Shown piece after piece: positions 1 to 5,243 of a DNA stretch of 5,583 bases. Within the stretch, counting starts at the first letter, position 1; each line of letters begins with the position of its first letter. Position numbers and translations under genes: made by a program. A model generated the notes under the pieces. The model worked only from the letters and a program-made list of their open reading frames with translations, was not told where the DNA came from and searched no databases. The stretch is from an uncultured Lachnospiraceae bacterium (GTDB lineage: Bacteria > Bacillota > Clostridia > Lachnospirales > Lachnospiraceae): assembly GCA_946630645.1 (NCBI GenBank), contig CAMOZD010000095.1:1-5583 (forward strand), written 5' to 3'.

Positions 1-837
1 CCCGCTGACGACCATGGGTATGTGGGAGGCGACTGCTTTCGTAAGCTTTTCTGCATATTCAAAGACCAGCCAGGCCAGTAATCCCGCCGGGATATAAAGG
101 ACCAGCAGCAGATAATCCATGGGCTGGATAGAAACTTCAGAGAAGCTGGGAAAGCCGGCCATGGCTTTGCCAAAGACCTGGTTTAGGGTGCCGATTACCA
201 GAAAGCTGGCTGCTGTGGACAGTCCGTAATACAATAATTTGGAAGATTTTGACAGGGCCGGTTTTTCCCCTTCTGCCTGGGAAGAGCCGGCTTTTTGTGA
301 CGGGTCTTCTGTAAAAAGGGAATCCTCTTCCACGGCCAGGATACCGAAAAGAGGGGAGTGGAAAAGGTGACCGAGGGTGATGGCTTCTCCCAATTCCGTG
401 TAAATGGCACTGTTTTCCTTTGCGTAAGCTACATTATCTCCTACCCAGTAGCAGAGGGCGGCTATGATGCCCGTAAGTCCTGCTTCCGGACCGACACTGG
501 ACCCCAAAACCAGGGGAAGAAAGGCGCAGGCCAGGATGGCCGGCAAGGGCCGGTAATCATAGTATTTTTCTTTTTTGATCTTGCCCATCACCCGGGCCAG
601 GTCCTCCGGGTAGAGGCCGTAGAGCTTATGCAGGATACCGCAGACCAGTCCTCCCAGTGTGCACAGAATAATAGTCAGGTACTGAAAGCCAGTCTTTTCA
701 GGCAGGACTTGCCAGATCAGGATGGTGACCAGAGAAACGGCCTTCAGAAAGCACCATATGACAATTCCTGCGAAGGCTCCAAGGAGGAGGGTGAGCAGAA
801 GCATTTTCAATTGGTTTTTAATTTTCAGTGTATTCAA
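1..837 (-). CDS. ClC-family anion channel/transporter, N-terminal part (3' end outside window)
   Basis: This reads as a polytopic membrane protein of the voltage-gated chloride channel (ClC) family, expected to move chloride or another small anion across the cytoplasmic membrane. The visible 279 residues have hydrophobic segments near 11-45, 53-70, 98-111, 118-133, 203-220 and 241-260. GSSVGPEAG at 112-120 aligns with the family GxxxGREGP loop, making Glu118 the likely gating glutamate. HSPLFGILAVEE at 160-171 matches the conserved FNxPLAGxLFxLEE helix. The first selectivity motif, usually GSGIPE, reads YGLYPE at 73-78. A charged linker (about 173-200) lies inside the channel domain. The start is TTG at 837-835, with AAAGGAG 8 bases upstream; the ATG at 845-843 hits a stop after three codons, and an in-frame TGA lies farther up. 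It lies 44 bases after the oxidoreductase stop, so co-transcription is likely. Family assignment is fairly sure; the substrate is unknown. Confidence 0.82.
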   Translation of the reverse strand, partial: MNTLKIKNQLKMLLLTLLLGAFAGIVIWCFLKAVSLVTILIWQVLPEKTGFQYLTIILCTLGGLVCGILHKLYGLYPEDLARVMGKIKKEKYYDYRPLPAILACAFLPLVLGSSVGPEAGLTGIIAALCYWVGDNVAYAKENSAIYTELGEAITLGHLFHSPLFGILAVEEDSLFTEDPSQKAGSSQAEGEKPALSKSSKLLYYGLSTAASFLVIGTLNQVFGKAMAGFPSFSEVSIQPMDYLLLVLYIPAGLLAWLVFEYAEKLTKAVASHIPMVVSG

Positions 838-845
838 GACGCCAT

Positions 846-852
846 CTCCTTT
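846..852 (-). promoter_or_regulatory. Ribosome binding site deciding the TTG start of the ClC gene
   Basis: The minus strand reads AAAGGAG here, 8 bases before TTG at 837-835. This supports the TTG start over the internal ATG at 804-802, which has no comparable upstream sequence. Confidence 0.7.
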
Positions 853-881
853 AACAATCTGGAATCAATGTTAAAAACAGA

Positions 882-1937
882 TTATTTTAAATTCTTTGTC
901 GCCTGCTCCAGAATCTGCATCTGGGTCATGGTCTGCTCTTCGGTCACCAGAGGTGGGGCTCCGTTTATTATGGTCTCATAGAGATAATCATAGTAACGGC
1001 CGTTATCGCCGCGGACGGTCTCTACGGTTTCTTCGTGATAGTGGCCCTGGTCATCATAGTAGGTGAGGGTTCCGTAATGCTCCGGCAGATCCAGACCGAA
1101 ATCATCATGGTCCGGCAGATAGAACTTTTTGAGGTCTGCTTCCTGTCTGTCTTTACCGGCCTTGACAAACATACCCCGCCGCCCGTAGACCACGAAGCTT
1201 GGCCTTTCTTTCACGCGGAAATAGCTGGATTTCACGGAAACCTTGAGTCCGCCGGGCATGACATCATATTTGTCTGTACCTTCCTTGTAATAGAAGTCCA
1301 GGTCAAAATAGTCATTCATCCGGCCCGGTCCCAGAAGTTGACGGACATCGAAGCTGCATTCATCGGGAGTTCCGAAGTAGGACAGGACCTGGTCTACCGT
1401 GTGGCAGGCATGGTTGTAGACATAGGAATCTTTTTTACAGTATCCATCTACACCTTCCGGCACCTCCGGCCGATAGTAGTCATAGTGCATCTCCACCTCT
1501 GCCAGATCCCCCAGCCTGCCGGATTCTATGACTTTCTGGGTCGTCAGGAAATCACTGTCAAAGCGGCGGTTCTGGTAGCACTGGAGCATGACACCGTTTT
1601 CCCGGGCCATGGCAAAGAGGGTCTCGGCATTTCTTACATTGTGGACAAAGGGTTTTTCCAGGACTACATTTTTTCCTGCCTCAATCACCTGCTTGGCAAT
1701 CTGGTAATGAACATGAGGGGGTGTTGTGATTACGACAACATCAATCTCCGGGTCTCCCAGAAGTTCATTTACGTCCTCTGTATACCGGACTCCCTCCCAT
1801 TTAGCCCAGTCATCTCTTATTTTACGGGCATAGATGGTTTTGACCTTGATTTTATCCTGCCGCCGCATCAGCAATGGAATGTGGTAGCGGTTGGTACTTT
1901 TGCCGTTGCCATAGTAACCGATGGTTAATTTTTTCAT
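882..1937 (-). CDS. Gfo/Idh/MocA family NAD(P)-dependent oxidoreductase, YhhX-like
   Basis: This is a cytoplasmic dehydrogenase of the Gfo/Idh/MocA family, which oxidises or reduces sugars, inositols and related polyols with NAD(P). At 351 residues it has the family's usual length. An N-terminal Rossmann fold opens with GYYGNGKSTNRYHIP (7-21), the G-x-G-K-S-x-x-R-Y-H-x-P form typical of the E. coli YhhX branch (345 residues). The cofactor/catalytic EKP is at 94-96 and YQNRRFDSDFL, another YhhX-like signature, at 121-131. The C-terminal domain holds HYDYYRPEVPEG (151-162) and CHTVDQ (178-183), with His179 the probable catalytic histidine. ATG at 1937 follows AAGGAG at a normal distance. No truncation is seen. 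It is upstream of the ClC gene by 44 bases and downstream of the repeat array. The family call is near certain. The natural substrate cannot be read from sequence, so no symbol is given. Confidence 0.93.
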   Translation of the reverse strand: MKKLTIGYYGNGKSTNRYHIPLLMRRQDKIKVKTIYARKIRDDWAKWEGVRYTEDVNELLGDPEIDVVVITTPPHVHYQIAKQVIEAGKNVVLEKPFVHNVRNAETLFAMARENGVMLQCYQNRRFDSDFLTTQKVIESGRLGDLAEVEMHYDYYRPEVPEGVDGYCKKDSYVYNHACHTVDQVLSYFGTPDECSFDVRQLLGPGRMNDYFDLDFYYKEGTDKYDVMPGGLKVSVKSSYFRVKERPSFVVYGRRGMFVKAGKDRQEADLKKFYLPDHDDFGLDLPEHYGTLTYYDDQGHYHEETVETVRGDNGRYYDYLYETIINGAPPLVTEEQTMTQMQILEQATKNLK

Positions 1938-2014
1938 TTTTCTTCTCCTTGTGTGTTCTGCTTTTCAGATGGAAATTTATCCTGTATCAGACCATGGGAC
2001 TTTAATGTAGTTTC

Positions 2015-2043
2015 ATGATACTGATTCTGATTAAAAGGATAAA
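2015..2043 (-). promoter_or_regulatory. Candidate sigma-A promoter for the oxidoreductase-ClC pair
   Basis: On the minus strand TTTATC (2043-2038) and TATCAT (2020-2015, five of six matches to TATAAT) are separated by exactly 17 bases. Transcription would begin near 2008, giving a leader of about 70 bases. The -35 match is weak (3/6). A 16-bp palindrome (2034-2049) overlaps the -35 box, which would suit an operator. Confidence 0.28.
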
Positions 2044-2049
2044 TCCTTT
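2034..2049. repeat. Short palindrome AAAGGAT-AA-ATCCTTT
   Basis: Seven-base perfect arms flank a two-base centre. It lies directly at the downstream (minus-strand) edge of the 19-bp repeat array and over the -35 box of the candidate promoter. No T-run follows and the stem is AT-rich, so it is a poor terminator. A repressor site is possible but unproven. Confidence 0.45.
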
Positions 2050-2182
2050 AAAAAAATAACAAACTGGATTAAAAGTAACAGATTAGGTTAAAAATCACAG
2101 ACCGGTTTAAAAGCAATAGACCGGGTCAAAAAAAACAAGCGGGGTTAAAAATCATAGACCAGTTTAAAAAAGACAGACCTGG
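2048..2182 (-). repeat. Degenerate 19-bp tandem repeat array, about 7 units
   Basis: Read on the minus strand, units end at successive TAA/TGA triplets: 2182-2164, 2163-2145, 2144-2126, 2125-2107, 2106-2088, 2087-2069 and 2068-2048. Six are exactly 19 bases; the last is 21, with two extra Ts in its T-run. My hand consensus is CCCGGTCTGTTATTTTTAA, and units match it at 14 to 17 of 19 positions. Column 2 (C), columns 8 and 10 (T), 14-17 (T) and the final A are invariant. The first unit encodes the last residues and the stop codon of the metallo-hydrolase gene, so the array straddles the gene's 3' end. Because 19 is not a multiple of three, successive TAA triplets fall in different frames. A 17-base segment at 2047-2031 (ending TTTTAA) could be an eighth, eroded unit. 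Function unknown. Confidence 0.85.
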
Positions 2183-2934
2183 CCGTTCCGGGGAAGGAAA
2201 AGCCGGTCGGCAAAGCCATGACTCCTGGCGTAAGCCAAAAGGTCCTGCCGGGACAGGCCCCAATGGTTGAGAGATTCCATGTGGATTCCGACCAAGGCGG
2301 CCTGGGGGGCTGCCTGGTGCAGGCAGAGCATATCCTCTTCTCCCATAATTAAGGGTGGATAGCCGTCGACCGTGTTCTTACCGCAGCAGGCGGCTATAAC
2401 CTGGGGCTGGTAAGATCCTACAGTGGCGGCAACTTCTCCATACCATACCGTATCACCGGTCACATAGAGGGTCTTTTCCTCAGGATGTAAAAAAATGATG
2501 CCGCAGGCCGGACCGCAGAGCCGGGCCATTTCCCCGCAGCTGTGCCGGGCTTCGGTTTTAATTAGCCGGATGCCGGCGAATTCACTGCCGTCAGGAGAAG
2601 CAGAAAGTATATGAAGCTGCCTGAAACCATACTTCTTAACTTTTTCAGCGTCTTCTTCATTTTGTACAAAAACCGGCAGGTCTTTCGGCAGCATCCGGGC
2701 TGCAGCCCGGTCAAAATGATCACGGTGGAGGTGGGTGATGATCACAGCATCAGTTCCTTTGATAATTTCCTCTGCAGGCAGGGGAAGGTCTTCTAAAGGG
2801 TTGGCCAGGTTGGGTCTGGAGCAGCTTTGAAAAGGCTTTTGTGAGCCCTTTCCCCCCAACATAGGGTCTATGAGAAATTCCTTGTCCGCAAAGCGGACCA
2901 GCAGGGTGGCATTTCTGATCAACTGGATACGCAT
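2164..2934 (-). CDS. UlaG-like metallo-beta-lactamase-fold hydrolase
   Basis: This is a soluble metal-dependent hydrolase of the metallo-beta-lactamase superfamily, in the L-ascorbate-6-phosphate lactonase (UlaG)-like branch. The family usually binds one or two metal ions (Zn or Mn) and cleaves lactones, phosphoesters or related bonds. In 256 residues the expected motifs appear in order: FLIDP (20-24), THLHRDHFD (67-75) giving His68, His70, Asp72 and His73, His131 as the third-motif histidine, TGDT (159-162) giving Asp161, and IHMES (217-221) with His218. All metal-binding positions are present, so the enzyme should be active. ATG at 2934 follows a strong AGGAGGT at about five bases. It seems to be a monocistronic unit, with a promoter near 2979-2987 and a terminator insulating it upstream. 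Its last codons and TAA form the first unit of the 19-bp repeat array. Fold is certain; substrate is unknown. Confidence 0.9.
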   Translation of the reverse strand: MRIQLIRNATLLVRFADKEFLIDPMLGGKGSQKPFQSCSRPNLANPLEDLPLPAEEIIKGTDAVIITHLHRDHFDRAAARMLPKDLPVFVQNEEDAEKVKKYGFRQLHILSASPDGSEFAGIRLIKTEARHSCGEMARLCGPACGIIFLHPEEKTLYVTGDTVWYGEVAATVGSYQPQVIAACCGKNTVDGYPPLIMGEEDMLCLHQAAPQAALVGIHMESLNHWGLSRQDLLAYARSHGFADRLFLPRNGQVCLF

Positions 2935-2978
2935 AGGCTACCTCCTGAAAATAAAGTCCTTTTGCTATAGGTCATCTT

Positions 2979-2987
2979 ATTCTATCA
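2979..2987 (-). promoter_or_regulatory. Extended -10 promoter for the metallo-hydrolase gene
   Basis: The minus strand reads TGATAGAAT: a TG one base before TAGAAT, a 5/6 match to TATAAT. No good -35 hexamer sits 16-18 bases upstream, which is usual for extended -10 promoters. The predicted start near 2972 gives a leader of about 37 bases that includes the AGGAGGT site. Confidence 0.42.
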
Positions 2988-3074
2988 TACTTGTTTAAGA
3001 AAATGCGTGTCTCCAGAGGGTTTTTAATCCTTTTTCATGCATGGGATAAAATGGGGGGGAGTTTTCTACCATAC

Positions 3075-3118
3075 AAAAAAACAGCGGGCTTGTCAGGATG
3101 GATGACAAAACCCGCTGT
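3075..3118 (-). terminator. Rho-independent terminator, minus strand
   Basis: ACAGCGGG (3118-3111) pairs with CCCGCTGT (3088-3081). Inside it TTGTCA (3108-3103) pairs with TGACAA (3095-3090) around a seven-base loop, with a small asymmetric internal bulge. On the minus strand the stem is followed by a run of six Ts (3080-3075). On the plus strand no T-run follows, so it is not bidirectional. No intact minus-strand gene lies upstream of it in the window. It would stop any transcript coming from the right before it reaches the metallo-hydrolase gene. Confidence 0.8.
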
Positions 3119-3243
3119 CAATGGCTGCATAAAGCTGCCGTTATAATGATCAAACTTTGATATTTATTATGATCTGAATTTCAGGGAGAGCTTTTTTACA
3201 AAAATGGCTGTCAGGCCCTTGTAAGCTATCCCAAGCGTCTTAA
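3119..3243. other. Gene-free stretch between terminator and transporter remnant
   Basis: No intact gene is seen. On the minus strand an open frame ends at TAA 3169-3167 with the residues AYKGLTAIFVKKLSLKFRS. This could be the eroded C-terminus of the gene that once used the terminator about 50 bases downstream, but I recognise no family. Upstream of about 3240 the same frame is only the antisense of the transporter remnant, so the boundary looks like a rearrangement junction. Confidence 0.3.
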
Positions 3244-3639
3244 TTAGATGAAGAGGTTGACATTGGATTCCTCCGCGTCGGCCAGATAAGTGCCTACACC
3301 GCCTACAACCTTGAAATATTGAAAAGATTTCCCGATGCACAAATCGTGTACTTCGATTCCATGGCAGACTATTGTGAAGCTCTTGATGAAGGTAAGATCG
3401 ATGCCGCAGTTAATTTCATTGACCAAAAAGAGTAATTGAAGGAAGCTTTCTTCCCTCTTTTTGTCACGGCTCTGGTGTATTTTCTGATGTCGGCACTGCT
3501 GGTGAGACTGGTCCGCTTCCTGGAAAAGCAGATCAATCCCATGAGAAGGCCGGTTTTGTATCAGGGTGAAAAACCTGGTAAGTCCAGGGTGAAAAATCTT
3601 GTAGACGGCTATAGGGTGGATTATAATAATGTCAACTAA
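3244..3639 (+). pseudogene. Remnant of a polar amino acid ABC transporter (substrate-binding domain piece plus permease C-terminus)
   Basis: Two transporter fragments lie in one frame. From 3244 to 3432 the translation includes the segment FPDAQIVYFDSMADYCEALD followed by EGKIDAAVNF, which matches lobe 2 of family 3 extracellular solute-binding proteins. A TAA at 3433-3435 ends it. The same frame continues as FFPLFVTALVYFLMSALLV, then RLVRFLEKQINP, the last membrane helix and cytoplasmic tail of a HisM/GlnP-type permease, to TAA at 3637-3639. No start codon or ribosome binding site is evident, and the rest of the binding domain and nearly all permease helices are missing. The simplest reading is an ancestral binding-protein/permease fusion, known in Firmicutes glutamine-type transporters, that lost its 5' end and middle. 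Alternatively two adjacent genes were joined by deletion. It should not make a working transporter. The distal part carries the probable promoter of the next gene. Confidence 0.72.
3599..3627 (+). promoter_or_regulatory. Sigma-A type promoter for the CoA-transferase gene
   Basis: TTGTAG (3599-3604) and a perfect TATAAT (3622-3627) are spaced by 17 bases. Transcription would start near 3634, inside the last codons of the transporter remnant, leaving a leader of about 60 bases before ATG at 3695. The -35 box matches at only three positions. If real, this promoter excludes the upstream in-frame ATG at 3629 as a start. Confidence 0.5.
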
Positions 3640-3675
3640 TGCCAAGGGAAAAGATAATCAGAGAGAAAACCAGAT

Positions 3676-3681
3676 AAGGAG
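3676..3681 (+). promoter_or_regulatory. Probable ribosome binding site for the CoA-transferase
   Basis: AAGGAG lies 13 bases before ATG at 3695, longer than the usual 5-9. A second purine patch, GGAG at 3689-3692, is only two bases away and too close. The long spacing makes the site imperfect, but no better start fits the family N-terminus. Confidence 0.45.
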
Positions 3682-3694
3682 ACAGGTTGGAGTC

Positions 3695-5023
3695 ATGGAA
3701 GATTGGAAAAAAATCTATGAGGAAAAGTTGAGAGGGACCCATGAGGCGGTAAGGCTGGTAAAGGACGGAGATGTGGTTTACCTTGGAACCTCTGCCAGTA
3801 CGGCTTACAAACTGGCGGAAGCCCTGTGGGACTGCAGGGATAACTATGAGCATGTTACCATATGTTCTGCCATGACCCAGAGAATCCTCCCTTTTTATAA
3901 AGAAGAAGCCAAAGGACATTTTTCAGTGCTTACCTATTTCGCCGGACCGGCAGAGAGGTCTGCCATGAAGGCCGGCAACTGCAGGTATACATCCATGCAC
4001 CTCAGTGAAAGCCCCCGCTGGGTCCGCAACCTGTCCGGGATCAGTGTGGCTTTGCTGGAAGTCTCAAGACCAGACCGTTTCGGTTATATGAGCCTGGGGG
4101 CCGTGGGGGTCTCCCTGCACCGGGAAATCATTGACCAGGCCGGCCTGGTGATCCTGCAGGTCAATAAAGAAGTTCCCTATGTCTATGGCAGGGACAACCT
4201 GGTTCATGTGTCAGAGGCAGCTGCCATCGTGGAAGCCGATGATCCGCTCCCGGAGTTTCCGGATATGGAACTGACCGATGAAATCAGGCAGCTGTCGGAA
4301 TACATCGTAGATGAGATTCCCGACGGAGCCACCATCCAGCTGGGCCTGGGAGGAATATCGGAGGCTGTGGGTTATGGACTGGCAGGGAAGAAGGACCTGG
4401 GCGTCCACTCAGAAATGCTCAATAATTCCATGCGGCAGCTGATGGAAGAGGGAGTGATCAACAACAGGAAGAAATCCTTCATGCCGGGGAAGGCGGTCAG
4501 TGCCTTTGCCATGGGAACGAGAAGTCTCTATGACTATATTGACTGGAATCCGGATATCTTCATGGGGCCCTACTGGTGGGTCAATGATCCTTTTATTATC
4601 GCAAAAAATGACCGGATGATGAGTGTGAACACGGCCATGGCCATCGACCTTTATGGCCAGGTGGCTGCCGATAATCTGGGCGGCCGCCAGCAAAGCGCCA
4701 CCGGCGGTCAGCTTGATTATGTCCGGGGAGCCCAGCGTTCTAAGGGAGGTAAGTCCTTTATCGCTCTGACCTCCAGTCTGACCAGAAAGACAGGTGAGTC
4801 CGGGGAAAGGAAAAAGACCAGCCGGATCCTCCCTGTCCTGCCTCCGGGAACAGCCATCACTACCGGCAGGCAGGATGTGGAATATGTGGCCACAGAGTAT
4901 GGCTGTGTCAATCTTAAAGTTCTCACCATGGAAGAGAGGGCAAAGGCCCTGATTTCCCTGGCCCATCCGGATTTCAGGGAGGAGCTTGGGGACCAGGCCA
5001 GGCAGCTGGGGATACTCTTTTGA
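3695..5023 (+). CDS. Acetyl-CoA hydrolase/transferase family CoA-transferase (4-hydroxybutyrate or butyryl-CoA:acetate type)
   Basis: This cytoplasmic enzyme belongs to the class I CoA-transferases that swap CoA between acetate and another carboxylate, such as butyrate or 4-hydroxybutyrate, through a glutamyl-CoA intermediate. Starting at ATG 3695 it has 442 residues, close to the 438 of Clostridium aminobutyricum AbfT, and its first residues MEDWKKIYEEK match that family's N-terminus. The frame is open back to an ATG at 3629, but that adds 22 unrelated residues and overlaps the promoter. Motifs in order: YGRDNLVHVSE (164-174), QLGLGGI (215-221), LGVHSEM (235-241) with Glu240 the probable catalytic glutamate, GGQLDYVRGA (337-346), SKGGKS (349-354) and TEYGCVNLK (400-408), then AHPDFREEL (423-431). 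All key positions are intact. It stands alone, with transporter wreckage upstream and an IS remnant downstream, so the context gives no partner enzyme. The exact acyl substrate is undetermined. Confidence 0.9.
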   Translation: MEDWKKIYEEKLRGTHEAVRLVKDGDVVYLGTSASTAYKLAEALWDCRDNYEHVTICSAMTQRILPFYKEEAKGHFSVLTYFAGPAERSAMKAGNCRYTSMHLSESPRWVRNLSGISVALLEVSRPDRFGYMSLGAVGVSLHREIIDQAGLVILQVNKEVPYVYGRDNLVHVSEAAAIVEADDPLPEFPDMELTDEIRQLSEYIVDEIPDGATIQLGLGGISEAVGYGLAGKKDLGVHSEMLNNSMRQLMEEGVINNRKKSFMPGKAVSAFAMGTRSLYDYIDWNPDIFMGPYWWVNDPFIIAKNDRMMSVNTAMAIDLYGQVAADNLGGRQQSATGGQLDYVRGAQRSKGGKSFIALTSSLTRKTGESGERKKTSRILPVLPPGTAITTGRQDVEYVATEYGCVNLKVLTMEERAKALISLAHPDFREELGDQARQLGILF

Positions 5024-5243
5024 GATATGGTCTTGTCCATGGTTTTGGGATAGTATCCTGGAGATGATTTTAAAGAGATGGATCTGGATATGAATTGAAT
5101 GATATGGCCTGGGATGGGGTATTTTTCTGCTTATATTAGTATTATGTAAATCCTACAGAATATTTGTAGTTTAACAGAAATTTTTTGGGGATTGTCATGA
5201 ATTTATCTTGTATACTAAAGCTAGTTATGAAATAATTATTAAG
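5024..5243. other. AT-rich gap without a recognisable gene
   Basis: No coding region or convincing terminator is seen after the CoA-transferase stop. The stretch holds two short inverted repeats, GGATA-G-TATCC at 5048-5058 and CTACA/TGTAG at 5153-5169 with a seven-base centre. Neither is followed by a T-run. A TATACT at 5211-5216 resembles a -10 box but has no properly spaced -35. The CoA-transferase transcript may therefore end without an obvious hairpin, or run antisense into the IS remnant. Confidence 0.4.

Noticed and set aside
358..981. 207-residue plus-strand open frame
   Set aside because: It is antisense to the ClC and oxidoreductase genes; the minus-strand translation shows clear family motifs and this one shows none.
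1035..1928. 297-residue plus-strand open frame
   Set aside because: It is wholly antisense to the YhhX-like gene, with no ribosome binding site and no recognisable domain.
2048..2182. CRISPR array or replication-origin iterons as an explanation of the repeats
   Set aside because: The units are contiguous with no spacers, and no cas genes, replication initiator or DnaA-box cluster is nearby.
3438..3453. Near-palindrome GAAGGAAG/CTTTCTTC at the junction of the two transporter scraps
   Set aside because: It has no loop, one G-T pair and no T-run suited to termination. It may be chance, or could mark the deletion point, but nothing further supports it.
3244..3645. 133-residue minus-strand open frame that could have used the terminator at 3118-3075
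   Set aside because: It is the antisense of the transporter remnant, whose plus-strand reading clearly matches binding-protein and permease segments.
4409..5040. Minus-strand open frames over the 3' half of the CoA-transferase
   Set aside because: They are shadows of a gene with conserved catalytic motifs and show no family signal of their own.
5185..5216. Possible promoter TTGTCA (5192-5197) with TATACT (5211-5216)
   Set aside because: The spacing is 13 bases, too short for a sigma-A promoter, and no plus-strand gene follows.
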